A program made the translations under genes and the position numbers. Of a stretch of 64,000 nt of DNA, positions 51,323 through 60,580 are shown piece by piece. Numbering within the stretch: position 1 is the first letter of the stretch; the number at the start of each line of letters is the position of its first letter. The DNA is taken from positions 3,162,001-3,226,000 of the forward strand of contig NZ_CP132291.1 of assembly GCF_044359855.1 (NCBI RefSeq). The letters run 5' to 3'. The notes under the pieces are model-generated. The model saw nothing but the letters and a program-made list of their open reading frames with translations. It had not been told where the DNA came from and did not search any database. Origin of the DNA: Rummeliibacillus pycnus_A (lineage in GTDB: Bacteria; Bacillota; Bacilli; Bacillales_A; Planococcaceae).

Positions 51323-54300
51323 ATGACAAAGAAAAAGAAAATGTTTACATCAGCAATAGCAGCAGGGATCCTTTTTTCTTCATTAGGGCTTCAAGATTTA
51401 GGGTTTGACCATGCTTATGCAGAACAAAAAGCACCTTCCATATTAATAACTGAAATAACACCAAGCACTGGTAATATTAATAATGTGGATGGATATGAAT
51501 TTATTGAACTCTATAATAACTCTGATCAAGAAATTTCACTGAAGGATTATAAGTTGCTCTATCGCTATCCAGCTTCTGCGAATAAAGCGGATGCAGATTG
51601 GGGATTTACAGAAGATAAAAAAGTGCCAGCACATAGCACAATTGTCGTTTGGGTGAAGAATAGCGCCAATCGAGATACAACACTTGAGCAATTCAATGCA
51701 TACTACAAAACCAATTTAACGAAAGACCAAGTTACGTCCATTGAAACAGATGGTATGGCAAATGCTGCTGAACGTATTCTTGTTGTTTCGGATACATACA
51801 AAAATGAAATTGTTAGTGCAAAATATTCAAAAGAAGATGTCAGAGAGGATGTGGGTATTCAATATAAATGGTCTGGCATAGATCAGACAATGGAGATTTT
51901 AAAAAGGGATGAAGGTGTAACACCAGGGCAAGTGATTGAAGGACAAGTCCCTGATAATCAAGGAGAAATCATAAAAGATACTACGCCCCCAACGATTAAC
52001 CATATACCTATTACTAAAGCAAGTGCAGAAGAAGGATTGAAACTTCAAGCGAAAGTGACAGATGACGTATACGTAAAAAATGTCGTATTGTCGTATCGCT
52101 TAGATGGACAAAGTGAATGGTCAGAAGTACCAATGACCATATCTGCAGACAATAATTATCATACACAACTAACTGCTCCTCAGTTAGTAGGAAAAGAATT
52201 AACATACAAAATTACGGCTTATGATGGAACGAACGCTGTATCATCAGACGAATACAAAGTCGAGATTGCACATGAACCTTATAATCCACAAGATGTCCCT
52301 TATTTGTTGGTAACAGAGATTGTGCCAGATTCCACAAATGTCGGAAACTCTGATGGCTACGAGTATATTGAAGTTTACAATAACTCTGACAAAACTTTAA
52401 ATTTAAAAGACTATAAAATTCACTATCGCTATCCCGCTGAAGGACCAGAAGCGGACCTCATATGGGCACCTGAAAAAGAAGATCTTGAACTAGCCCCAGG
52501 CGAGACAATGGTCTATTGGATTATTAACGCTGAAAATGGGTCCAAAACAGTAGCAGATTTCAATCAAAACTATGGTGTCAATTTAGTTGAAAATAAAAAT
52601 ATCGTCAAACTGTATAACAGTGGTATGGCAAATGGTAGCCATCGAGGTATTGCGATTTCTACAAATACAGGACAAGATATTTCAGTTGCCTATTACAATG
52701 TTAATGGTACAAATATGGATGCAGCAAAAGACAAAGGTATACTTTACAAGTTTCCAACAGTCCCTGGCGACAATGTCATGAAAAAATATAGTAGCAAAAC
52801 GGAGAACGGAACACCGGGTGCTGTCTCTCCTTATCAAATGCCAGAAGAAAGAGTAAAGCTTACAGAAGACAACATAGCACCTGTTATTACAGACCAATCA
52901 ATTACTGAGGCTGTATCAGAACAAACTGATGTTAAATTGAAGTTTGACATTAAAGACAGTCAAACGGTCAAAACAGCTCGTCTGTACTATAAGAATAATC
53001 AAGAATCTACCTATCATTCTGTTGATCTAAAAAAAGATCATGCAGACGGCTTATTTAGATATACTATCTATTCTGCTAATTTGATTGGTAAAGAATCGCT
53101 AGAATACTATTTAGAAGCATCTGATGGGACGAATATGGCAACAACAGATAAAAAGAAAATCGGAATTATTCAAGATAAGCGTCCAGAAGGTCTTACACTA
53201 AATGTTGAAGACAAATCTTTACTATCCAAAAATGTATTATTAAAAGCATTTCATTCAAAGAATAATAATGATACGAAGCTAATTCTAGATGATCAGGATA
53301 TTACCAATAATGCAACATTTACCATGGCTGATCCAGCCTATTTTGCAGTAGATGTAAAAAGTACAAATTTATTTTTCAAAAATGCTATTACAATCGGTGA
53401 TGATGCCTTACGTATTTTTGATGATACGATCAATGACTACACAACATTAACAGTTCCAATCGATCCGAAATACTTTGAAAAAGGTAAAGAAACGAAAATT
53501 TCCATTCGTTCCGGTACGAAAGTGTCTCCATTCGATCCAAATTCAGAGGAAAATCGCGATGATTTTTATGTAAAGAATATTCGCCTTATTTTAAGAGATG
53601 GGACAGTCATTTATGATCCAAAATATAATAATCCAACGAAGGAAATTTCTGTTGGAGATAGTAGTGGGATGTCCCCAGTATTAGATGTGAACTTTATGGT
53701 GCCAGATGAAAAATATGCAGCCAAATCATATGCGTGGGATACAACAACTGCAAAAGACGGTGAGCACACATTCATTGCTCAAAATGGTAACGAATCAACG
53801 CAGGCTAAAGTATTAGTTGATAACACAGCGCCTAAAATCACAGCATCTGTAGAAGAAGGCAAAGAATATAAAGGTGATTTTACACTGCAAGCTGAGGCAC
53901 AGGATGAACATGCAGGTGTGCAAGAAGTTACAGCTACATTAGATGGTAAAGACATTACATTACCGATGAAAACATCTTCAGCTGATTTAACACCAGGTGA
54001 ACATTCATTTGCGATAACAGCAAAAGATCAAGTTGGAAATACTGCAACGAAAACAACAACATTTAAAGTAGTGGAAGAGCAACCTTATGCACCCGTATTA
54101 ATCACACCTAAGAATCATGAAAAAGATGTATCATTATCACCGAAACTTCAAGTAAAAGTATCCGATCCAACGAATGATAAGTTAAGTGTTTCATTCAATC
54201 GAGGATACCAATATAAAGCTGATCAAACATCGCACATGACGGTCTTTGCAAACAGTGCAGACCGCGAGCCACCAACAACCATTTCGTCAAAAGGAGAAAA

Positions 54301-55732
54301 GCTTGTCAAAGATGTAGACAAACTAACAAAGGTGGATGGTCAATATATCACAACAACCGGGGACGAAAAATATCCATATCATCGTTTTGAAATTAAGCTC
54401 GACAAGGCAGTCGATAACAATGATGAGATAGAAGTAAACTGGGAAGGTAAATCAATTATCGGACGTAAAGTTTCGATGTATGTGTGGAATTATGATACTA
54501 AAAAATGGGAAGTCAAGGAATGGAAGGTTGCAGAAAATAGTGAAAACTTTAAACTCCATGCTACTGTTAAAGGGAATGCATATGTACAAGATAAAACGGT
54601 ACAAGTAATGGTGCAAGATGAAATTGCAGCAACCACTCAATTTGATTATTCATTAATTTGGATGTCCGATACGCAATATTATTCTAAAAGCTATCCACAA
54701 ATTTATAACAAAATGACTGATTGGATCGCATCTAAAAAGCAAGAGATGAATATCAAATATGTATTCCATACAGGAGACTTAGTTGATAATGCGGATCAAG
54801 AGTATCAATGGCAAAATGCGGACAACTCGATGAAAACACTTGATCAAGCAAATGTACCTTATGGTGTCTTAGCAGGGAATCATGATGTGAATCATAAAGC
54901 AGAAGACTATACAAAATACGGTGAATACTTTGGCGAAAGTCGATTCAAAGGAAAAAATTACTATGGAGCATCTTACAAGAATAACCGTGGTCACTATGAT
55001 TTGATTAATGAAAAAGGCAATGACTTTATCATGCTTTATATGGGGTGGGGCGTTAATGAGGAAGACATGGCTTGGATGAATAAAATTCTTGCGCAATACC
55101 CAGAACGTAAAGTGATTCTTAACTTCCATGAATATTTACTTGTGTCTGGTAATCGGAGCCCGATCGGTGATGAAATTTATAAAAAAGTAGTCGTACCAAA
55201 TAAGAATGTTATTGCCGTATTATCTGGCCATTATCATGATGCTGAGACACTCGTTGATGAAATTGATGATAATAGCGATGGCACGCCAGACCGCAAAGTA
55301 TATCAAATGCTAGCTGATTACCAAGATGGTCCTGAAGGCGGACAAGGTTTTATGCGTCTACTTCAAGTCAACCCTGTAGAGAACAAAATCTATATGAAAA
55401 CCTATTCTCCTTACTTAGATAAATTTAACTTTTATAATACGACAGATTACCCTAGCAAAGACGAATTCGTGATTGAAACTGATTTAACACCAAAAGAAAA
55501 AGTTGTCGCAACAGATGCGATTGATGTAAACGTCTACACAAATGACGAAATTGGTAAGGTGAAAAATATCAAAAACGGAAAAACTGCTTCAGTTAATTGG
55601 AAAAAATTAAATAAAGGTACAAACTATAGTTGGTATGTTAATGTTACGGATGACTTTAAAGGAAAAGTACGCTCACCTATTTGGACATTCAAAACGATCG
55701 ATAACACCAAACCAACACATGGGAAAAAGTAA
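51323..55732 (+). CDS. Large secreted lamin-tail / metallophosphatase protein
   Basis: 1469-1472 residues, exported (signal peptide ending near HAYA). Order: lamin-tail domain (about 40-190, 'ITEITPSTGNINNVDGYEFIELYNNS'), Ig-like (215-315), second lamin-tail (328-475, closely similar), several Ig/FN3-like segments (480-1100), calcineurin-like phosphatase (about 1110-1370, with WMSDTQYY, HTGDLVDN, AGNHDVNH, LNFHEY, LSGHYHD) and a final FN3-like segment. No LPXTG or SLH domain. The substrate is unknown; organic phosphates or nucleic-acid-derived compounds are plausible. ATG 51323 is 11 nt and ATG 51314 is 2 nt after AAGGAGG. A PhoP-like array precedes it. Confidence 0.9.
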   Translation: MTKKKKMFTSAIAAGILFSSLGLQDLGFDHAYAEQKAPSILITEITPSTGNINNVDGYEFIELYNNSDQEISLKDYKLLYRYPASANKADADWGFTEDKKVPAHSTIVVWVKNSANRDTTLEQFNAYYKTNLTKDQVTSIETDGMANAAERILVVSDTYKNEIVSAKYSKEDVREDVGIQYKWSGIDQTMEILKRDEGVTPGQVIEGQVPDNQGEIIKDTTPPTINHIPITKASAEEGLKLQAKVTDDVYVKNVVLSYRLDGQSEWSEVPMTISADNNYHTQLTAPQLVGKELTYKITAYDGTNAVSSDEYKVEIAHEPYNPQDVPYLLVTEIVPDSTNVGNSDGYEYIEVYNNSDKTLNLKDYKIHYRYPAEGPEADLIWAPEKEDLELAPGETMVYWIINAENGSKTVADFNQNYGVNLVENKNIVKLYNSGMANGSHRGIAISTNTGQDISVAYYNVNGTNMDAAKDKGILYKFPTVPGDNVMKKYSSKTENGTPGAVSPYQMPEERVKLTEDNIAPVITDQSITEAVSEQTDVKLKFDIKDSQTVKTARLYYKNNQESTYHSVDLKKDHADGLFRYTIYSANLIGKESLEYYLEASDGTNMATTDKKKIGIIQDKRPEGLTLNVEDKSLLSKNVLLKAFHSKNNNDTKLILDDQDITNNATFTMADPAYFAVDVKSTNLFFKNAITIGDDALRIFDDTINDYTTLTVPIDPKYFEKGKETKISIRSGTKVSPFDPNSEENRDDFYVKNIRLILRDGTVIYDPKYNNPTKEISVGDSSGMSPVLDVNFMVPDEKYAAKSYAWDTTTAKDGEHTFIAQNGNESTQAKVLVDNTAPKITASVEEGKEYKGDFTLQAEAQDEHAGVQEVTATLDGKDITLPMKTSSADLTPGEHSFAITAKDQVGNTATKTTTFKVVEEQPYAPVLITPKNHEKDVSLSPKLQVKVSDPTNDKLSVSFNRGYQYKADQTSHMTVFANSADREPPTTISSKGEKLVKDVDKLTKVDGQYITTTGDEKYPYHRFEIKLDKAVDNNDEIEVNWEGKSIIGRKVSMYVWNYDTKKWEVKEWKVAENSENFKLHATVKGNAYVQDKTVQVMVQDEIAATTQFDYSLIWMSDTQYYSKSYPQIYNKMTDWIASKKQEMNIKYVFHTGDLVDNADQEYQWQNADNSMKTLDQANVPYGVLAGNHDVNHKAEDYTKYGEYFGESRFKGKNYYGASYKNNRGHYDLINEKGNDFIMLYMGWGVNEEDMAWMNKILAQYPERKVILNFHEYLLVSGNRSPIGDEIYKKVVVPNKNVIAVLSGHYHDAETLVDEIDDNSDGTPDRKVYQMLADYQDGPEGGQGFMRLLQVNPVENKIYMKTYSPYLDKFNFYNTTDYPSKDEFVIETDLTPKEKVVATDAIDVNVYTNDEIGKVKNIKNGKTASVNWKKLNKGTNYSWYVNVTDDFKGKVRSPIWTFKTIDNTKPTHGKK

Positions 55733-55783
55733 CAGTAACGGTGTCTGGTACACACAATATTGAACAACATGCCACAATGTAGG

Positions 55784-55817
55784 TTTCAGTCTCTTAAGAG
55801 GCTGGAATCTTTTTTTT
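55784..55817 (+). terminator. Terminator of the large phosphatase gene
   Basis: Continuous 12-bp hairpin TTTCAGTCTCTT / AAGAGGCTGGAA (three G-T pairs) followed by TC and eight T. Sequence 55818-56091 is AT-rich with nothing recognised. Confidence 0.85.
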
Positions 55818-56087
55818 CGTATTTTTTCTTAGGTTATGACAATCCGTGATTTAGTTATTTTATGTCTTTTTATAAAGTAATCACAAAAGTATTGAATTCA
55901 TAATTACTAGATTTCACTCACATTCATTCTAAGAATCTATTAAGTTAATAGAAGATTGCACAAACTACAATGCATATTGATTCGTAGCAAATAAAGCAGG
56001 TTAAATAATATTTGAATGATTCCATTTTCTTCAGTTAGTACATAAAGAAAGTTACATTTTATAAAAGTTTAGCATTCCAATCAAATG

Positions 56088-56122
56088 AAAAAGGCCTTGA
56101 TTTCCGACGGATATCAAGGCCT
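56088..56122. terminator. Terminator of the symporter gene
   Basis: Perfect stem AGGCCTTGAT / ATCAAGGCCT (56092-56101 with 56113-56122). On the - strand TTTTTC follows. It lies about 120 nt after the symporter stop. Confidence 0.8.
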
Positions 56123-56243
56123 CAATTTACTAACTTTTTAAACTGATACTTCACATAAGCTTAGAAAGCTTAATGGTTAAATATCAAATTTTACAGTAGA
56201 AAAATATAATAATAATGACACTTAATGAAAAGTGTTTAATCTA

Positions 56244-57743
56244 TTAGGACTCTTTACGTAAAGGTGAGGCGTTATTAGATTGTACATTTAATTTGTTCAT
56301 CTCGTCTACACGCTTTTCCCAATAATCTGCGTTTTTAATCCCCAATTTACGAGGGTCAAAAACAGGGTCTAAGCCTTGTTTCTTCTGTTCTTCGTAATCT
56401 TTCAAAGCTATCAAAGCTGGCTTTAATAAGAACAATAAACCAATTACGTTGACATATACCATTAAACCAAGACCAGTATCCCCTAGTGCCCAAGCTGTTG
56501 CAGCTGTTTTTACTGAACCAAAGAATAATAGCGCTAAGAATCCTACTTGCATGATACGAATCGCAATTTTTAGCTTCGCACCTTCCATCATAAAGGCTAA
56601 GTTTGTTTCCGCGATATAGTAATAAGCCATAATCGTAGTAAAAGCAAAGAATAATAACGCGATAGCGATAAAGCCTGAACCTAATCCTGCAAGTGGGAAG
56701 GCTTGTTCAATTGCTGCTTGCGTATAAGCTTCACCTGGATTTATTCCTGGAATATTTTTTACTAAAAATTCCCCTGTTTTTTCATTTTGTACGTTATAAG
56801 CTCCTGTGAACAAGATGATAAACGCTGTTGCTGTACATACTAAGAAAGTATCAAAGTAAATTGAGAAAGCTTGAACGAATCCTTGCTTAACTGGATGTGA
56901 TACTTCAGCAGCAGCTGAATGATGAGGACCAGTACCTTGTCCTGCTTCATTGGCGTAAATACCACGTTTTACACCCCAAGCAATTGCTGCACCTAAAATC
57001 CCTCCGAACATTTTATCTTGACCGAACGCACTTGAGAAGATCAAACCAAAAACTTCAGGAATTTTATCAAAGTTTAAGATAATAATGACAATGGCCATTA
57101 AAATATACACTCCCGCCATGAACGGAACGATAATTGAAGCAGCTGTCGCAATACGTTTAACTCCACCCATAATAATGACACCAATTAACACGACTAAAAA
57201 TACACCGGATACCCATGCAGGAATATGGAAAGCATTATTCATCGCACCCGCAATTGAGTTTGCTTGAATAGAAGGCATTAATCCAGCCATGGCGATTACA
57301 CCTACAACAGCAAAAATCATGCCAATCCATTTCTTTTGTGTAAATTTGTAAAGATAGTAAGCTGGTCCACCACGGTAGATTCCGTCTTTCTCATCTTTAT
57401 AAATTTGAGCAAGTGTTGATTCGACATAAGAGGTTGCGGCACCAATAAATCCTAACACCCACATCCAGAAGATGGAGCCAGGTCCACCGTAAGCAATTGC
57501 TGTTGCTGTACCAGCAATATTCCCTACACCGATACGTCCTGCTAGTGCCATTGATAATGCTTCAAAAGAAGATACACCAGAAGACGATTTTTCACCTTTC
57601 GCCAACTGTACAAACATATCTTTAAAGAAGCGTACTTGCATGAATTTTGTACTAAATGTAAAAATTAAACCGACTACTAAAATTCCGTAAATAAGTACTG
57701 GACTCCATAGCAATGCATTAATTTTCGTTAACATTTCTTCCAT
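56244..57743 (-). CDS. Alanine/glycine:cation symporter (AGCS family)
   Basis: Sodium- or proton-coupled amino-acid importer, 499 residues, about 11 helices. AGCS signatures: 'SSFEALSMALAGRIGVGNIAGTATAIAYGGPGSIFWMWV', broken by substrate-site Asn and Gly residues, then 'AWGVKRGIYANEAGQGTGPHHSAAA' and 'FAFTTIMAYYYIAETNLAFM'. The C-terminal tail is hydrophilic. GGGGTG precedes the ATG. Single-gene unit. I looked for a glycine riboswitch upstream and saw none. Confidence 0.94.
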   Translation of the reverse strand: MEEMLTKINALLWSPVLIYGILVVGLIFTFSTKFMQVRFFKDMFVQLAKGEKSSSGVSSFEALSMALAGRIGVGNIAGTATAIAYGGPGSIFWMWVLGFIGAATSYVESTLAQIYKDEKDGIYRGGPAYYLYKFTQKKWIGMIFAVVGVIAMAGLMPSIQANSIAGAMNNAFHIPAWVSGVFLVVLIGVIIMGGVKRIATAASIIVPFMAGVYILMAIVIIILNFDKIPEVFGLIFSSAFGQDKMFGGILGAAIAWGVKRGIYANEAGQGTGPHHSAAAEVSHPVKQGFVQAFSIYFDTFLVCTATAFIILFTGAYNVQNEKTGEFLVKNIPGINPGEAYTQAAIEQAFPLAGLGSGFIAIALLFFAFTTIMAYYYIAETNLAFMMEGAKLKIAIRIMQVGFLALLFFGSVKTAATAWALGDTGLGLMVYVNVIGLLFLLKPALIALKDYEEQKKQGLDPVFDPRKLGIKNADYWEKRVDEMNKLNVQSNNASPLRKES

Positions 57744-58027
57744 AAAACTTCACCCCACTATTGTGATATAAAATTAATTATATTCTGATTATTTTGAAGC
57801 TTCAATATATATTTGTAGAAAAATGTTTTTTTATGATGATAGTTTTGAAAGTTTTACCTATAAGTAAAATATTTGATGTAGATTTAACTTATGAATGCAG
57901 GCTCAGGTTGAGTATTATAAATTCATAGAATTACAAACGTTAGAAGTAACGAATTTAAAACTGATTTTTCCTTTTTGTAATATTTACAAACTTTTACAAT
58001 CCTTAACGTGGATTTACTTAGTAGAGT

Positions 58028-58160
58028 GTTGACAACTCATTCCATAAGTTACTAAAATAAGAGGGAAGAATGAATTGAGACCGTTACTATCAACTAAAAT
58101 ACATAATGTATTTAAAAAAGCTCTGTTATGAGAACCCTCTCTACAGGGCTTTCTATATTT
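58028..58160 (+). ncRNA. Candidate small RNA or regulated leader
   Basis: TTGACA (58028-58033), 18-bp spacer, TAAAAT (58052-58057), then a hairpin AAAGCTCTGT-TAT-GAGA / TCTC-T-ACAGGGCTTT (58117-58126 with 58143-58152, with inner stem) and a weak T-rich tail. A transcript of roughly 95 nt would fit; no ORF is inside. It could instead be an attenuator for the gene at 58412. The rest of 57744-58411 shows nothing else. Confidence 0.35.
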
Positions 58161-58411
58161 CTATTGACGAATCATTATTTGTTCGGATTATGGCACAAGT
58201 AGATAAGTGAGGGGAAGACACAGACATAAATTATCTATTTTGATATATTACCCAAAAATCGACACTTTTTGTTTTATACATGAGGGAAAATTATCTATCC
58301 AATTCACAATATTGGTAGTACATAAGGGATAAATTCAGCAACAGAAATGAGATGGCATTCTTGATAAGAATTTTGAAGTAACAGCCATCATGATTAAAAG
58401 GAGAAGTAAAC

Positions 58412-59074
58412 ATGACTTTGAAGGTACAGCCATTGAAGGGGATTTTTAAACCAAAGGATTATCGTACTATGTTACAAGAAGCTGAAGATTATTCTTATTA
58501 TAAGATAAATATATTGATACTTTTTGTAATAAGTATGTGTGCATATGTAGTAAGTGGAGCATTTGGAATAGGCACTGAGTCGTTATCGAAAGAATTATCA
58601 AGTGTTAGCGGTCATGCATTTGAGGCACGAAAACAATTATTTCTAGTTGGAAGACTGTTGCAAGGGATTTTAGTTCCATGTGTATTTCTTTTTGGAACTG
58701 CATTATATTATTTTGCATTTATTAATGGTGGTTATCGAAAGTTAGTCATCGCTCAAATGAATATATTTGGTATTTTCTTAATTGAAAAGATCATTCAGAT
58801 TCCATTATTCTTATTGCTAAATATTGATGTAACTTCTAATGTTTTCTCATTTGGTATTCTTGCACAATATATGACGAATAATGAAGTGATCATTCACTTC
58901 CTTGGAGAAATTACATTATTCCGAATCGCTATGATTGTCTATTCATATTACTATTTATCAAGAATAGTAGAAGTTCGTAAAAGGACTTTAATAATTGCTA
59001 TCAGCATTTTATTTTTACTTTATTGGATTTTCGCAAGCTTTATGTCTTATATCAAAATAGGATTCTTTTTCTAA
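58412..59074 (+). CDS. Yip1-like (YknW-type) five-helix membrane protein
   Basis: 220 residues. A short cytoplasmic N-terminus ('FKPKDYRTMLQEAEDYSYYKI') is followed by five hydrophobic helices with the spacing of Yip1-domain proteins. In B. subtilis YknW (Yip1 type) assists assembly of the YknXYZ exporter of the SDP toxin. Here the next gene, 6 nt away, is a YknX-like adaptor, which supports the parallel. AAAGGAG precedes the ATG. Sequence identity to YknW was not tested. Confidence 0.6.
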   Translation: MTLKVQPLKGIFKPKDYRTMLQEAEDYSYYKINILILFVISMCAYVVSGAFGIGTESLSKELSSVSGHAFEARKQLFLVGRLLQGILVPCVFLFGTALYYFAFINGGYRKLVIAQMNIFGIFLIEKIIQIPLFLLLNIDVTSNVFSFGILAQYMTNNEVIIHFLGEITLFRIAMIVYSYYYLSRIVEVRKRTLIIAISILFLLYWIFASFMSYIKIGFFF

Positions 59075-59089
59075 AGGGGGATGAGAAAC

Positions 59090-60481
59090 TTGAAAAAATG
59101 GGGCAAGTATCTTATTGCTGCAATAGTAGTTATTTTTGTTGGGAGTAATCTTTTCCTCTTATTAAAGGAAGATAGTAAGGCAGCTCGAACAATTAATATA
59201 AGTGATTGGACAACAATAAATAAAGGAAATGTGAAAAAAATATTACATACAAATGGTGTTACACAGCCAGAAACTGAAACCCATGTGTATTTTGACAGTC
59301 AAAAAGGTTCCTTAGGTGAAATCTTAGTAAAAGAAGGAGACGTAGTGACAAGTGGTACGCCTTTATTCTCTTACGATTCACAAAAGGTTGAAGAAAGAAA
59401 AGCAGATTTAGAAGATGAAGCAAAACGATTACAAGGTGAAATGGACAGTATTGACCAAGAAATCTCCCAATTGCAACAAATCGATACAAATGCAACTTCA
59501 GATACGACTAGTACAAGTTCTAACAACAAAAAAGTTAAACTAGATGTAAATGTGAATCTATCATCTATTGTTGAAGGAAATGTTCAAGAGAAGATTGCAG
59601 AGGCAGAAGCAGAAAAGGGTAAACTTGAAGCAGCCTTAACTGAAAATGAAGCAAAGGTATCTAGAGTTGAAAAACAGTTAACTGATTTAAATGTTGTAAG
59701 TACTGTTGATGGTCAGATAGTGAAAATTAACTCGGATTTAAAAGATCCGATGATGACAATCGCTTCTACGAATTCCGTTGTGAAGGCTATTTTACCTGCA
59801 AAACAAATCCAAGAAGTAATGAATGGTCAACAAGTGAAATTGTATTCAAAACTAACGAATCAAACTTACAAAGGGACCGTTTCGAAGGTCATTACTTATC
59901 CGATTAAAGATAAAAAGAAAAATAAAGAACCTATGTATTCATTTTTGGTTAAGCTAAATTCAGAAGCAGTGAAAGAAGCTGGTGCTGATAAAAATAAGAA
60001 GACAGGCAACACTGAATCTTTATCTGTTGAAGGAAAAAAAGATGGACAGACCCAATCTGGACAAACAACAGATACGCAAAATCAAGAAAGTCAAATGGCA
60101 GCTGTCAAAAAAGAAAAGCCTTTGTTGGTTGGAACTAATATGAATATGCAAGTAACAGTAGATGAAGCATCAGGCGTACCAATTATCTTTTCTAAATCGA
60201 TGTGGAAATCTGGCAATAAACAATATGTATATCAGCTTACTACCAATGGAGTTGTTCAAAAACAACCAATTACTTTGGGTGTAGCATATAAAGGTAAAAA
60301 TCAAGTTGTAAAAGGGCTTCAAGCAAATGATGTAATTATAAGTAATCAAGATGCCATTTCATTAGCATCAACATCAAATTTCATCACACCTATCAAAACG
60401 TACGCAATACAAAAGAAAGAGATAAAAAGCATGACCAAAAAACAACAGGCCCAATATATATTGACTGGGATATTTGAGTAA
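59090..60481 (+). CDS. Membrane-fusion/efflux adaptor (HlyD, YknX-like)
   Basis: 463 residues from TTG 59090 (9 nt after GGGGG; the ATG at 59081 abuts the ribosome site). N-terminal membrane helix about residues 5-25; lipoyl/barrel-sandwich halves around 55-100 ('GSLGEILVKEGDVVTSGTPLFSYD') and 205-225 ('VVSTVDGQIVKI'); a coiled coil between (about 105-200); beta-barrel 230-290; then a low-complexity Gln/Thr insert (about 300-345) and a membrane-proximal domain. Such adaptors link an ABC permease to the cell surface, yet no yknYZ-type genes follow. Translation is coupled to the Yip1-like gene. Confidence 0.85.
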   Translation: MKKWGKYLIAAIVVIFVGSNLFLLLKEDSKAARTINISDWTTINKGNVKKILHTNGVTQPETETHVYFDSQKGSLGEILVKEGDVVTSGTPLFSYDSQKVEERKADLEDEAKRLQGEMDSIDQEISQLQQIDTNATSDTTSTSSNNKKVKLDVNVNLSSIVEGNVQEKIAEAEAEKGKLEAALTENEAKVSRVEKQLTDLNVVSTVDGQIVKINSDLKDPMMTIASTNSVVKAILPAKQIQEVMNGQQVKLYSKLTNQTYKGTVSKVITYPIKDKKKNKEPMYSFLVKLNSEAVKEAGADKNKKTGNTESLSVEGKKDGQTQSGQTTDTQNQESQMAAVKKEKPLLVGTNMNMQVTVDEASGVPIIFSKSMWKSGNKQYVYQLTTNGVVQKQPITLGVAYKGKNQVVKGLQANDVIISNQDAISLASTSNFITPIKTYAIQKKEIKSMTKKQQAQYILTGIFE

Positions 60482-60490
60482 CAACACATA

Positions 60491-60530
60491 AACAGCACCT
60501 AGTTTCTTTGGAAACTAGGTGCTGTTTTTA
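60491..60530 (+). terminator. Terminator after the adaptor gene
   Basis: Perfect 16-bp stem (60491-60506 with 60511-60526, AACAGCACCTAGTTTC), loop TTTG, T-rich tail. Confidence 0.95.
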
Positions 60531-60580
60531 ATCTTTTTTAGGACGTGAAATGAGCAGAGATAAATAGATTTATCCATGCC

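Noticed and set aside
57744..58027. Glycine riboswitch upstream of the AGCS symporter
   Set aside because: No GGAGAG-type tandem aptamer signature on the - strand.
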